Shown in pieces: positions 20,317-29,846 of a stretch of 64,000 nucleotides of DNA. Each line of letters opens with the position of its first letter. The first letter of the stretch is position 1. The notes under the pieces were generated by a model, which searched no databases, was not told where the DNA came from, and saw nothing but the letters and a program-made list of their open reading frames with translations. This stretch comes from Mycolicibacterium austroafricanum (lineage in GTDB: Bacteria > Actinomycetota > Actinomycetes > Mycobacteriales > Mycobacteriaceae): positions 391,951 through 455,950 of the forward strand of contig NZ_HG964454.1 in NCBI RefSeq assembly GCF_000612725.1, written 5' to 3'. The position numbers and the translations under genes are program-made.

Positions 20317-22617
20317 TCAGTCCTGCTTGTTGATCAGCCGGATCAGCGCCTTGCGGTCCGGCGCCAGCAGCTCGTCGATCCGCGCCTGGTTGACGTCGGC
20401 GACGATGATCTCGCCGACCTCCTGGTAGACGTCGCTGAAGATGCCGTGCGACTTCATCTTCTCGGTCTGATAGATGTTGTCCTCGGTCGGCGTCACGTAG
20501 TAGACGATCTCGGCCTTGAACCGGTGGATCAACCACAGGTGGATGAGGTCCATCAACCGCTTCTGCCGCATCTGCTCGGCGAAGGTGTTCTGGTCGCGGA
20601 CGGTCAGGATGCTGCGGCCGTGCCGGTCTTTGATCGGGTCGACGACGACGTTGGCCAGCGGCTCCTCGCTGTCACCGAGGATCTGCAGGTCGAGCACGTC
20701 GGAGCCGGCGCGCCGTGGCCGCAACTGCACATGCAGCCGTTCCGGCAGCTGGTAGTGCTCGCTCCACAGCCCGAGCCATTCCTCCAGCAGCTTCTTCGGC
20801 ACCTCGGTCTGGACAAGATGCTGGTGCTGGGTCGAACCCTTGCCCATCGACTTCGTCGTCGCGGTCCGGCCGGACGATGCGGCCAGCGCTGCGTCGCTGC
20901 GGGGGCCGCCGACCAGGGTCTGCGGTGTGCGGTAGGGAGATTCCACGAGCCGCATCTTGCGTTGCAGCCGGGCCAGCGCCAGCATGCCCTCCTGGCGCAG
21001 CGACGTGGCGAACTCCTCGGACGCCACACCGTCGACCTGGTGCCCGCCATAGGTGATGAAGTTGAAGACGAATCCCATCTTGCCGATCTCTTCGGGGAAC
21101 GTCCGCATCTCCTCGTCGGACATCCCGGTGGTGTCCCAGTTGAACGACGGCGACAGGTTGTAGGCGAGCATCTTGTCGGGGTAGACGGCGTGGATCGCGT
21201 CGGCGAACTGCTTGGCGTCCGCGAGATCGGCCGTCTTGGTCTCCATCCAGAGGATGTCGGCGAACGGTGCAGCCGCCAGCGACTTCGCGATCGCGTACGG
21301 AATGCCGCCGCGGACCTGGTAGTAGCCCTCCGGCGTCTTGACCCGCTCGCAGTCCCAGGCCACGTCGGCACCGAGTTCCTTGGCCTTCTCCCTGGCCGTG
21401 TACAGCGGCGCCCGTTCGGCGAACATCCGCCAGTCGGCGACGCTCATCGACGACGGCTCGCCTTCGCGCTCCCGGAATTCCAGCAGCTCGGCGACGGCCT
21501 CGCCGTAGGTGTTCAGACCGGCGTCGTCCTGCCACGCGTCGACGAACCGCGATTCCACTCTGTCGAATGCCGCGTCGACCGAGGATTCCGTGCCGGCCTG
21601 CCATGCCGACGCTGTCTCGTCGATCAGGTTCAGCACCCCTTGACGGTCCAGCCAGGCGGTCGCGGTGGCGTACTCACCCTCGGGCAGCGCGTACAGCAGA
21701 TGCCCGTTGAGCTCGGTCATCCCCTTCTCGTAGAACCGGCGCACCATCGCCAGGAAACACGACTTGTACGACGGGATCTTGAGGTTCGTCGCCCCGAGTA
21801 GGAACGGCTGGTCGCGCTCGTCGGCGCGACTGTCGATCAGGTTCGCCGCCTCCGCGTCGGTGCGGGCGACGATGATGCCGGGCACCCGCATGATGTCGAG
21901 CTGGAAGCGCGCGGTGTTCAGGCGCTTGATCTGTTCGTCCGAGGGCACCAGCACCTTGCCACCCTGGTGGCCGCACTTCTTCGTCCCCGGACGCTGGTCT
22001 TCGATGTGATAACCGGGAACACCGGCCTCGACGAAGCGCCGGATCAGGTTGCGCACGTGCGGATCCCCGCCGTGGCCGGTGTCGGCGTCGGCGATGATGA
22101 ACGGCCGGTAGTCGTATTCGGGCGCTGCCGCACGTTGTTCAGGGTCCATCTGCAGCCGCAGGTAGTGCTGGTTGCGGTCGGCGGTCAGCAGCGCCCGCAC
22201 GATGCTCGCGGCTTCTTCGGGTACCTGGCTCAGCGGGTAGCTGGCCAGGTCGGGTCCGGGATCCTCGGAGATGGAGCCTTTCGCCGACGTCGCCCACCCG
22301 CCCAGGTAGACGCCCTCGATGCCCATCCGCTTCATCACCACGGCCTGGCCGGGGGAGTACGGGCCGAACGTCGTGATGCTCTTGCCTTTGGCGAACAGCT
22401 CGCGCAGGTGCGGGTAGAACGCGGTGGCCGCCTCGCGCGCGGTCGGATAGTCGGCGGGGATGGTGCCGCGCTGTTCGGCGACCTGCCGCGCCGTGTAGAG
22501 ACGGGTGATCCCGTCGAAGCGGGGGCTGTCGAAGTAGCGCTGCGTCTCGGCGACATCCCGCTCGAACGGCTCGCCGGTTGCATGGGGCTGGAAGGCGTCA
22601 GCTTCGATGATGGCCAT
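20317..22617 (-). CDS. aceA: Isocitrate lyase, long form (ICL2/AceA)
   Basis: A 766-residue protein, the length of mycobacterial ICL2 rather than the 430-residue ICL1. The catalytic motif KKCGHQGGK holds the Cys base, and DADTGHGG binds metal. A C-terminal extension of about 150 residues carries the regulatory domain of ICL2. The enzyme splits isocitrate into glyoxylate and succinate and may also act on 2-methylisocitrate. It follows upp by 43 bases and converges with the MenC-like gene. The M. tuberculosis H37Rv homologue is split, whereas this one is intact. Confidence 0.95.
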   Translation of the reverse strand: MAIIEADAFQPHATGEPFERDVAETQRYFDSPRFDGITRLYTARQVAEQRGTIPADYPTAREAATAFYPHLRELFAKGKSITTFGPYSPGQAVVMKRMGIEGVYLGGWATSAKGSISEDPGPDLASYPLSQVPEEAASIVRALLTADRNQHYLRLQMDPEQRAAAPEYDYRPFIIADADTGHGGDPHVRNLIRRFVEAGVPGYHIEDQRPGTKKCGHQGGKVLVPSDEQIKRLNTARFQLDIMRVPGIIVARTDAEAANLIDSRADERDQPFLLGATNLKIPSYKSCFLAMVRRFYEKGMTELNGHLLYALPEGEYATATAWLDRQGVLNLIDETASAWQAGTESSVDAAFDRVESRFVDAWQDDAGLNTYGEAVAELLEFREREGEPSSMSVADWRMFAERAPLYTAREKAKELGADVAWDCERVKTPEGYYQVRGGIPYAIAKSLAAAPFADILWMETKTADLADAKQFADAIHAVYPDKMLAYNLSPSFNWDTTGMSDEEMRTFPEEIGKMGFVFNFITYGGHQVDGVASEEFATSLRQEGMLALARLQRKMRLVESPYRTPQTLVGGPRSDAALAASSGRTATTKSMGKGSTQHQHLVQTEVPKKLLEEWLGLWSEHYQLPERLHVQLRPRRAGSDVLDLQILGDSEEPLANVVVDPIKDRHGRSILTVRDQNTFAEQMRQKRLMDLIHLWLIHRFKAEIVYYVTPTEDNIYQTEKMKSHGIFSDVYQEVGEIIVADVNQARIDELLAPDRKALIRLINKQD

Positions 22618-22660
22618 GCTTCACCCTACGGCGCGCGGTGGGCGGGTGGGACCGAGTCGA

Positions 22661-23305
22661 TCATTTGGTGCCGAAGATCCGATCTGCGACATCGCCCAGG
22701 CCCGGCAGGATATAGCCGTGCTCGTCGAGCTCGCGGTCGACGGCCGCGGTGTAGATCGGTACGTCCGGATGCGCCTCGGCCATTGCGGCGATGCCCTCCG
22801 GGCAGGTCAGCAGGCAGACGAACTTGATCGATTTGGGGTGGTACTCCCGCAGCCGGTCGACGGCCGCGATCGCGGAGTTCCCGGTCGCCAGCAGGGGGTC
22901 GAGCACGACGACGTCACGTTCGTGCAGGTCGCCGGGCATCTTGAAGTAATACTCCACGGCAACAAGCGTTTTCGGGTCCCGGTACAGACCGATGTGACCC
23001 ACCCGGGCCGACGGCACCACCTCGAGCAGACCTTCGAGGATGCCTGTGCCCGCCCGCAGGATCGATACGAACACCAGCTTCTTGCCGTCGACCACCTTGC
23101 CGGTGGTGGTCTCCATCGGGGTCTGCACCTCGACCTCCTGCAGGGCGGTGTCGCGCAGCACCTCGTACGCCATCAGTGCCGACACTTCGTGCGCGAGCCG
23201 CCGGAAACTGTTGGTGGAAGCCTCTTTCCGGCGCATCAGCGTGATTTTGTGCTGCACCAGCGGATGGTCGACGAGGTGCACCCCGCCCGTCGCCGTGGTC
23301 GTCAT
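22661..23305 (-). CDS. upp: Uracil phosphoribosyltransferase
   Basis: A 214-residue UPRT. The PRPP loop is VVLDPLLATGNSA, and a C-terminal uracil-binding segment (YIPGLGDVADR-like) is visible. It makes UMP from uracil and PRPP. Its ATG overlaps the stop of the URC4 gene (TGATG), so it is coupled to it. In the URC pathway a UPRT (URC6) provides the entry step, so this copy is likely catabolic rather than only salvage. Confidence 0.93.
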   Translation of the reverse strand: MTTTATGGVHLVDHPLVQHKITLMRRKEASTNSFRRLAHEVSALMAYEVLRDTALQEVEVQTPMETTTGKVVDGKKLVFVSILRAGTGILEGLLEVVPSARVGHIGLYRDPKTLVAVEYYFKMPGDLHERDVVVLDPLLATGNSAIAAVDRLREYHPKSIKFVCLLTCPEGIAAMAEAHPDVPIYTAAVDRELDEHGYILPGLGDVADRIFGTK

Positions 23306-24558
23306 CAGAACACCGTCCCGTCACTGGTCACCGACAGTGGCGGCAGGCCGCCCCGCAGCCGCTGTGCCGACCCGCGGCCGGCCGCCCAGGTGCCACCCTC
23401 CAGCACACACGCCAGCGGCATCTGCTCCGCGTCCACCCCGAGACGGTCCCGCACCAGCGGCGCCAGCTCGTCGAGCAGCGCCACCGTCAGCGCCCGCCAC
23501 TCGACCACAAGCTCGTCGCCCGGCCCCCAGGTCCGGGTGGCGGCCTCGGGGTCCCGCAATCTCAGTACACCGTGATCGAGAAGCAGACCACCGTTGCGGT
23601 ACTCGGGAAGTCCGGTGAGCGCACCGACACCGGTCACCTCGACACCGGCCCAGTCGAAGGGCTCGAGCAACGAGTAGGTCAGCCACTGGGACAGTTTGTG
23701 CAGCGGCAGCCAGCCCGCGGTCAGACCCGGTCCGGTCACGGCGTCGTGCCGCCAGCAGTCACCGACTGAATCCTCACCGATGACGTTGCGGGACGGCCAG
23801 ATCCGGGACAGCGACGCCAGCAGCTGGACCAGGATGTCGTGTGCGTGCACCGTTCCGTCGGCGGCCAACCGGTCGAAAAGGAACCCGGGACGACCGCGCT
23901 CACCGAACACCTCCGGTTGGGCGGCCAGCGCGTCGCCGAGACTTCGCATGAGCGCGACACGGCCGTCCAGACCGACCAGCGGGTTCCCCGGGCTGACCTG
24001 CAGCGCCGCGCCAAGCCGCTCCTTGTCGAGGGTGCTGAGCGCGTCGGCGTCGACCCGCAGCGGCCGCGCGGCGTCACCGGAGAACATCCCGGAGACGAAC
24101 GCGTGCCAACTGGCGACCGCCAGCCCCTCCGACCGGGCGAACGTTCTCCGTGAATCGCCGTGCGTCTCGACATAGCGCCAGTCCGCGCCCGCCCCGGCGT
24201 CCAGCAGCACACTCACCACGGTCAGGTCGATCATGGCCCGCGCGCGTTCATCGCCTCCGGCATCACCGAGCAGACTGTCGAGCTCGGCGCGCCGGTCCAC
24301 GCCGCCCGCCTCGAAGTGACGCCACCTGCTGTGCCACGGAATCCGCATGTCCGGGAACCGCTCCCTGGTGACGGTCGCGACGTCGTCGGCGGCGCCGTCC
24401 ATCGCGTCGTGGTCGACGACGAACCAGCGGGACTCGCCGGAGCGCGCCCGCGCAAGCAACTGCGCCGAGCGTCTGCGCACGGCGTCGGTGGTTCGCAGCA
24501 GCGCGACGGCATCGGCGGGGCGGGTGGCGTCGAGTTCGGCGTGCGCCGGGACCGTCAT
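23305..24558 (-). CDS. URC4/urg3-family protein (DUF1688), uracil catabolism
   Basis: A 417-residue DUF1688 protein, the family that includes yeast URC4 and Aspergillus urgC/urg3 products needed for growth on uracil. Family marks include RWRHFEAGG early and the Trp-rich LTYSLLEPFDWAGVEV late. Its reaction is not securely established. It overlaps the URC1-like gene by four bases (ATGA) and the upp start by one, so the three genes are translationally linked. Confidence 0.88.
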   Translation of the reverse strand: MTVPAHAELDATRPADAVALLRTTDAVRRRSAQLLARARSGESRWFVVDHDAMDGAADDVATVTRERFPDMRIPWHSRWRHFEAGGVDRRAELDSLLGDAGGDERARAMIDLTVVSVLLDAGAGADWRYVETHGDSRRTFARSEGLAVASWHAFVSGMFSGDAARPLRVDADALSTLDKERLGAALQVSPGNPLVGLDGRVALMRSLGDALAAQPEVFGERGRPGFLFDRLAADGTVHAHDILVQLLASLSRIWPSRNVIGEDSVGDCWRHDAVTGPGLTAGWLPLHKLSQWLTYSLLEPFDWAGVEVTGVGALTGLPEYRNGGLLLDHGVLRLRDPEAATRTWGPGDELVVEWRALTVALLDELAPLVRDRLGVDAEQMPLACVLEGGTWAAGRGSAQRLRGGLPPLSVTSDGTVF

Positions 24559-25826
24559 CCGTGCAGCCCTCTGCCCTTGGGCTTCTTGAGCTCGTCGGCG
24601 CCGGGTACCTGCCCCGGGGTGTAGTAGCCGGCCGCCATCTTCGCGTCGATCTCGACCTGGGCGTCGGCGGGGATCAAGTCGTCGGGGATCGACACCCGCT
24701 CACCGATCTCGATGCCGGAACCGGTGATCGCGTCGTATTTCATGTTGCTCATCGACACGAACCGGTGGATCTTGCGGATACCCAGCCAGTGCAGCACGTC
24801 GGGCATGAGCTCCTGAAAACGCATGTCCTGCACGCCCGCCACGCACTCGGTGCGGGCGAAGTACTGGTCGGCGGTGTCCCCGCCCGCCTGCCGCTTGCGG
24901 GCGTTGTACACGAGGAACTTCGTCACCTCGCCGAGCGCACGACCCTCCTTGCGGAAGTAGGCCACCAAGCCGACGCCGCCGCGCTGGGCGCCCTGGATGC
25001 ACTCCTCGATCGCATGGGTCAGGTACGGCCGGCAGGTGCAGATGTCCGAGCCGAACACGTCGGAGCCGTTGCACTCGTCGTGCACACGGGCGGTCAGCTC
25101 GACGCCGGGATCGGCCAGCGCACGGGGGTCGCCGAACACGTAGATCGTCTGCCCACCGATCGGAGGCAGGAACACGTCGAGGTCCGACCGCGTCACCAAC
25201 TCCGGGTACATGCCGCCGGTCTCCTCGAAAAGCGCTCGGCGCAAATCGGTTTCGCTGCAACCGAACCGCCGGGCGACCCCGGGCAGATACCAGACCGGCT
25301 CGATCGCGGCCTTCGTGACCTGCGCTGCCCCGTTGCCGAGCAGCACCCGACCGTCGGGAATCAGCCGGGCTTTCCCGATGGCGTCGTGCACCTCGGGCAG
25401 GATCACCTGCGCCTTGGTCACCGCGATGGTCGGGCGGATGTCAACGCCGTCGGCGATCTCGCGGGCGAAGACGTCGGCGACCATCGCGCCCCACGGGTCG
25501 AGGCTGACAATCGTTTCCGGGTCGGCCCACTGCGGGTGGGGGCCGATGATGTCGGTCGGCGCGGTGTTGGTCAGATCCGCGCGGTGCTCACGGGAGAGCT
25601 TCCCGGCGGCGACGGCCAACGCCCGATACACGCCGTAGGCGCCGCTGTGGGTGCCGATGACGTTGCGGTGCGCCCGCTTCGTGGTGGTGCCGACGAGCGG
25701 GCCACGTTCGGCGGCGGTCGGTGCGCCCCAGCGCAGCGCCGGAGCGTCGCTGCCAGCGCTGTGCGAGGTCAGCCTGATGTGACCGCCGGGGGGCTTGGCG
25801 GGTGGCGGCACGGCGTCGGTGGACAT
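24555..25826 (-). CDS. GTP cyclohydrolase II-like protein, URC1-type
   Basis: A 423-residue protein whose C-terminal 200 residues match GTP cyclohydrolase II: zinc cysteines in ECNGSDVFGSDICTC and the RKEGRALG loop. It is longer than RibA and carries an N-terminal domain of about 210 residues typical of URC1. URC1 is thought to open the pyrimidine ring of a uridine nucleotide. The context with DUF1688 and upp supports uracil catabolism over riboflavin synthesis. It is first in the three-gene operon. Confidence 0.9.
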   Translation of the reverse strand: MSTDAVPPPAKPPGGHIRLTSHSAGSDAPALRWGAPTAAERGPLVGTTTKRAHRNVIGTHSGAYGVYRALAVAAGKLSREHRADLTNTAPTDIIGPHPQWADPETIVSLDPWGAMVADVFAREIADGVDIRPTIAVTKAQVILPEVHDAIGKARLIPDGRVLLGNGAAQVTKAAIEPVWYLPGVARRFGCSETDLRRALFEETGGMYPELVTRSDLDVFLPPIGGQTIYVFGDPRALADPGVELTARVHDECNGSDVFGSDICTCRPYLTHAIEECIQGAQRGGVGLVAYFRKEGRALGEVTKFLVYNARKRQAGGDTADQYFARTECVAGVQDMRFQELMPDVLHWLGIRKIHRFVSMSNMKYDAITGSGIEIGERVSIPDDLIPADAQVEIDAKMAAGYYTPGQVPGADELKKPKGRGLHG

Positions 25827-25905
25827 CGGCCTCCTCGCGGAACTGCGCGCTCAACAGGAAAGCCGCCAGCATAGTCAGTGCGCGCCCGCCGCGCCGGTCT
25901 CGCGA

Positions 25906-26604
25906 TCAGACCGGCCAGCGCTCCCGCCGGTGTGCGGAGTCGAAGAACATCCACTCGTACCGGGACGTGGTCACGAAATGCGCACGGGCGGCCGCCTCGT
26001 CGGCCGCGGTGAGCAGCGGCCCGGTTCGGTCGGCCAGCGTGAGCACCTCGGTGACGGTGGCGGCGAACTCGTCACCGCCGTAGCTGTCGATCCACCGTTG
26101 GTAGCGCGGATCCGTCGAGCCGCGCTGAAGCAACTCCGCCCCGACCTCGGCATAGATCCAGTAGCAGGGCAGCACCGCGGCCATCCCGTCGGCGAAAGCC
26201 CCGTCGTACACCGTGGCAAGCAGATAGCTGGTGTAGGCCTGAGTCGTGGGGGACACCGGCGCCGCGTCGACGCTGTCGGCGGACAGCCCGAGCGCGGGCA
26301 GCAGCTCGGCGTGCAGCGCGAGTTCGACGTCGAAGACCTCGGCGGCGTGCCTGGCGAACATCGCGGTGTCGGAGAGGGTGGGGGCCTTGCCGCCCACGAT
26401 GGCGAGCGCCCGGGCGTAGGTGCGCAGGTAGTGCACGTCCTGGGCGACATAGCCGGCGAAGGCGTCGGGGTCCAGGCTGCCGTCGGTGAGCCCGGTGACG
26501 AACGGGTGGGCGATGATCGCGTCGAAGATCGGTGCGATTTCGGTCCACAGGCTCGTCGTCCAGGAGTCAGGATTGTTGGGACCGATGCGCGGGGCCACGG
26601 TCAT
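25906..26604 (-). CDS. tenA: TenA/thiaminase II family protein
   Basis: A 232-residue helical protein with TenA marks: HPFVTGLTDGSLDPDAFAGYVAQD, a Tyr pair, Cys within VLPCYWIYAEVG and a C-terminal Glu/Phe segment (EWMFFD). TenA proteins hydrolyse amino-pyrimidine products to salvage the thiamin pyrimidine. It lies 79 bases upstream of the URC operon on the same strand; a shared transcript is possible. No TPP riboswitch is recognisable in its 87-base upstream region. Confidence 0.87.
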   Translation of the reverse strand: MTVAPRIGPNNPDSWTTSLWTEIAPIFDAIIAHPFVTGLTDGSLDPDAFAGYVAQDVHYLRTYARALAIVGGKAPTLSDTAMFARHAAEVFDVELALHAELLPALGLSADSVDAAPVSPTTQAYTSYLLATVYDGAFADGMAAVLPCYWIYAEVGAELLQRGSTDPRYQRWIDSYGGDEFAATVTEVLTLADRTGPLLTAADEAAARAHFVTTSRYEWMFFDSAHRRERWPV

Positions 26605-26691
26605 ACCGGTTTCCTTTCAGCGATGAGTTTCCGGCAGCCGCCCGGTCGATACGGATGTCCACACCGACCGATCTGCCGGAGGCCGACTGTA

Positions 26692-27378
26692 ATGACCGAA
26701 ACATCCGCCCTGCCGCCCGTGGTCGACTCCCGGACGTGGCGCGAGGCACTCGACGAGCTCCGCAAGCGTGAGAAGGCCGCCACCCGTGAGCTCGACGCGA
26801 TCGCCGCGCAGCGCAGGCGTCTGCCGATGGTGCAGATGCCGGACTACACGTTGATCGGCGCCGACGGCCCGATCCGTCTCGCCGACATCTTCGCCGGCCG
26901 CTCCCAACTCATCGTCTACAACCACATGTGGTCCGACGGCGCCGAGTGGCAGTGCGGCGGGTGCACCGGCTACACGTCCCAGTTCACCAGGCTGGATTTC
27001 CTCGACAACTACGATGCACGGTTCGTCATCGTCACGTCCGGCCCGATCGAGGAGGCGTTGGCCTATCGGACGAAGGTGGGCAACACGATGGAGTGGTACT
27101 CGTCGGCTCAGAGTCCGTTCGCCGCCGACGTCGACGCCGCGCCGAACACCGGGTTCGCGGTCAACGTGTTCCTGCGTGACGGTGACACCGTCTACCGGAC
27201 CTGGCACACCAACGGTCGGGGGACCGAGCAGCTCAGCTACACGTTCCCGTTGATCGATGTGCTGCCCTGGGGCCGGCAGGAGGAGTGGCAGGACTCGCCC
27301 GAAGGCTGGCCGCAGCGACCGACCTACTCGGGTTGGCTCGATTCCCCTGACATCGCCCGCGTCTACGGTCCCCGTTGA
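26692..27378 (+). CDS. DUF899 thioredoxin-like protein
   Basis: The ATG at 26692 is used; a much longer frame upstream overlaps tenA antisense. The 228-residue protein has the DUF899 signature: LRKREKAATRELD near the N-terminus, YNHMWSDGAEWQCGGCTGY with a CGGC redox-like motif, and PLIDVLPWGRQEEW. The fold is thioredoxin-like; the substrate is unknown. It lies 65 bases upstream of tpx, so redox function by association is reasonable. Confidence 0.85.
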   Translation: MTETSALPPVVDSRTWREALDELRKREKAATRELDAIAAQRRRLPMVQMPDYTLIGADGPIRLADIFAGRSQLIVYNHMWSDGAEWQCGGCTGYTSQFTRLDFLDNYDARFVIVTSGPIEEALAYRTKVGNTMEWYSSAQSPFAADVDAAPNTGFAVNVFLRDGDTVYRTWHTNGRGTEQLSYTFPLIDVLPWGRQEEWQDSPEGWPQRPTYSGWLDSPDIARVYGPR

Positions 27379-27443
27379 CCCGCGAGCCAGGGTGCGGCTA
27401 ACCCCGCCGCGACGGGCCGGGCCACGCTTGGCAGACTGTGCCC

Positions 27444-27941
<498 letters not shown>

Positions 27942-28037
27942 GGCGCGAAACACCATAAGGGGCGACGCGCCGCGGTAGGTCACCGTTCGGTTCCGGTACC
28001 GCATCTCCTTGATTGACCGTCCTGCGACAACGTCAAA

Positions 28038-28056
28038 ACACCACTTCGGGTGGTGT
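28038..28056 (+). promoter_or_regulatory. Hairpin in the tpx-ripD intergenic region
   Basis: ACACCAC and GTGGTGT form a perfect 7-base stem around TTCGG. It is 97 bases after the tpx stop and 81 before ripD. With no U-tract it could be a terminator for tpx or part of a structured ripD leader; the sequence does not decide. Confidence 0.4.
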
Positions 28057-28137
28057 AGAAGTGGTCATAGTGACTGTTGTTAATCAATGGGTCCGGCACC
28101 GCTGAGGCGCCGGCGGCTGGAAAGCGGTGAAAGTGCA

Positions 28138-28764
28138 ATGCGACGCCTCCTCGTCTTCGTGATCGGTCTCGCCCTGCTGCTGGCGACGCCGGGCTTGGCG
28201 ACGGCTCAGCCCGCTCGGTCGGCCACCAACCAGAAAGCAGTCGAGGCCGTGATCGCGCGGGCCCTGTCGCAGCGCGGCGTCCCGTTCGCCTACGGCGGCG
28301 GCGGTGCGTCCGGACCGAGCAAGGGCACCGTCGCGGTGCCCGAAGCAGAGCCGGCGCTGCCGGACCAGGCCGAGGTCGACGCCCAGTCGCTGGACCTGGC
28401 ACCCGGACTCAACGTGCCGAGCGTCACCCCGAACGTGGCCGCGCCCATTCCGGCGCCCACGCCGGCGCCGGCGCCGCGTATCGAGGTGGTCGGTTTCGAC
28501 GCTTCAGGACTGATGGTCTACGCGTACGCCGGCGTCGGCGTGAAACTGCCGAGGTCGTCCGGCGAGATGTACAAGGTGGGCCAGAAAGTCCTTCCGGCCC
28601 AGGCACTGCCGGGCGACCTGATCTTCTACGGGCCCGAGGGAACGCAGAGCGTCGCACTGTTCATCGGCAACGGCCAGATGGTGGAGACCACCGACGCCGG
28701 CGTCGCCGTGTCGTCGGTGCGTACCAAGGACATGACGCCGTACCTGGTCCGCATCATCGCCTGA
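28138..28764 (+). CDS. ripD: RipD-like NlpC/P60 protein with inactivated catalytic site
   Basis: A 208-residue exported protein with a signal peptide (cleavage near ATAQP, about residue 24), a Pro/Ala linker at about 100-113, and an NlpC/P60 fold. The nucleophile Cys is Ala122 (FDASGL), and the catalytic His position in the following strand is Ser (TQSVAL). M. tuberculosis RipD likewise has Ala for Cys and binds peptidoglycan without cutting it. The Pro-rich C-terminal tail of that protein is absent here. Confidence 0.88.
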   Translation: MRRLLVFVIGLALLLATPGLATAQPARSATNQKAVEAVIARALSQRGVPFAYGGGGASGPSKGTVAVPEAEPALPDQAEVDAQSLDLAPGLNVPSVTPNVAAPIPAPTPAPAPRIEVVGFDASGLMVYAYAGVGVKLPRSSGEMYKVGQKVLPAQALPGDLIFYGPEGTQSVALFIGNGQMVETTDAGVAVSSVRTKDMTPYLVRIIA

Positions 28765-28800
28765 CCGTTCCGGCTCAGGGTCTGATGTTCCGCCTCCGCC

Positions 28801-29763
28801 TCAGGGCGCAACCGATCCCGGCACCCGGTAGGCGAACGACTTCTTCTGCCGCTCCTTCATCTTCTCCAGGCACTCGTGGTGCTTGCGGGCGTGATACGCC
28901 AGCGGGAAGTAGGTCAGCCGGTCCGGGAGCACGCGGTAGGCGGTCCTGATCAGTGCATAGATGCGGACCAGTTGCCGCTGTTCCTCTGGACTCCACGTGA
29001 CGCCCAGTTTGGCCCGCAAGCGGGGATCGAGCAGACCGACGATCGACAGGTAGTTCAGCCGCAGGCCGCGCCGCGCTGTGGCCCGCGCCAACGGGTGCAG
29101 CGCCCTGGGCAGTGCAGCTGGCAGCGTGACGTCGCCCGTCCGCATCTCGTCCACGAGCTTCAGTGCCTGTGGTGTGCCTTCGAGTTTGTCGATCATCTCC
29201 TCGAAGTAGCGGTCCATCTCCTCGCGCGTCTCCGGGTAGCCCCCCATCGGAACGTGGAGCAGCCGTGCGAGCCTGCGGTTGTCGCGCAGCAGTTCATCCT
29301 TTTCGACGTCGGTGAACTCCCGGCCGATCAGCAATGTTCCGGCCTGCGCCGTGACGATGTAACCGGTAGCGATGACCCATTGGTAGGCCTCGGGATTCAG
29401 CGCGCTGATCTGCTTACCTGTGGTATCGCTCTTCATCGTCAGCGGCTGGTGCATCGCACGGACGCGGTTCCCCTCTGCGACGGCCTCGGTCAGACCGTAG
29501 GTCCACCGCAGCACCGAGTCGATCGAGCGGATGGCCCGCCCGCCCTGATCGCCATGGAACGCCGCCGAGTAACGGCCGGTGATCTCGGCGATCACCGGAT
29601 GCATCGCCTGCATCATGAACGCGGCACCGTCGAGGATCAGGAATGTCCACCGCCCGGTGTGCTCGGCGGTGAGCGAGTCCAGCGGCACCAGATCGGGCAC
29701 CCCCGGATTCGCGAAGTCGGCGGAGAACTCAGTGTCCGGTTCAGAATTCCTGATGGCGGTCAT
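28801..29763 (-). CDS. DUF2236 oxygenase, MpaB/latex-clearing-protein-like family
   Basis: The ATG at 29763 is chosen because AGGAGG lies 12-17 bases upstream; the frame extends to 29931 without coding character. The 320-residue helical protein shows DUF2236 features: MQAMHPVIAEITGRYSAAF, then GRAIRSIDSVLRWTYG with conserved Arg residues. Related haem proteins include rubber oxygenase Lcp and fungal MpaB. Divergent from a TetR gene that probably controls it; the leader holds a perfect inverted repeat. Confidence 0.8.
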   Translation of the reverse strand: MTAIRNSEPDTEFSADFANPGVPDLVPLDSLTAEHTGRWTFLILDGAAFMMQAMHPVIAEITGRYSAAFHGDQGGRAIRSIDSVLRWTYGLTEAVAEGNRVRAMHQPLTMKSDTTGKQISALNPEAYQWVIATGYIVTAQAGTLLIGREFTDVEKDELLRDNRRLARLLHVPMGGYPETREEMDRYFEEMIDKLEGTPQALKLVDEMRTGDVTLPAALPRALHPLARATARRGLRLNYLSIVGLLDPRLRAKLGVTWSPEEQRQLVRIYALIRTAYRVLPDRLTYFPLAYHARKHHECLEKMKERQKKSFAYRVPGSVAP

Positions 29764-29766
29764 GAC

Positions 29767-29799
29767 TGCGGCAAACCTCCTGTAGCTGGGTTTGCCGCA
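29767..29799. promoter_or_regulatory. Perfect 11-base inverted repeat at the MpaB-like gene's ribosome binding site
   Basis: TGCGGCAAACC (29767-29777) and GGTTTGCCGCA (29789-29799) are perfect arms around 11 bases. On the minus strand the AGGAGG of the oxygenase gene spans the loop and the edge of one arm, and the ATG follows the repeat by three bases. It may be an operator for the divergent TetR protein or an RNA hairpin that hides the ribosome binding site. Confidence 0.6.
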
Positions 29800-29808
29800 C
29801 GCTAATAT

Positions 29809-29820
29809 GACCGAAAGGTC
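29809..29820. promoter_or_regulatory. Short palindrome GACC-GAAA-GGTC in the divergent promoter
   Basis: GACC and GGTC arms around GAAA, directly beside TAATAT (29803-29808), a candidate -10 box for the TetR gene. It lies 26 bases before the TetR start. A second possible operator; the arms are short. Confidence 0.35.
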
Positions 29821-29846
29821 GCATTCAAGTCGCGTCAGGAGCCCTG

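Noticed and set aside
20446..21801. A 451-codon frame antisense to isocitrate lyase
   Set aside because: Shadow of a conserved gene; no recognisable domain.
26605..26691. A possible TPP riboswitch ahead of tenA
   Set aside because: The 87 bases are too short and lack the conserved CTGAGA and ACCTGA boxes.
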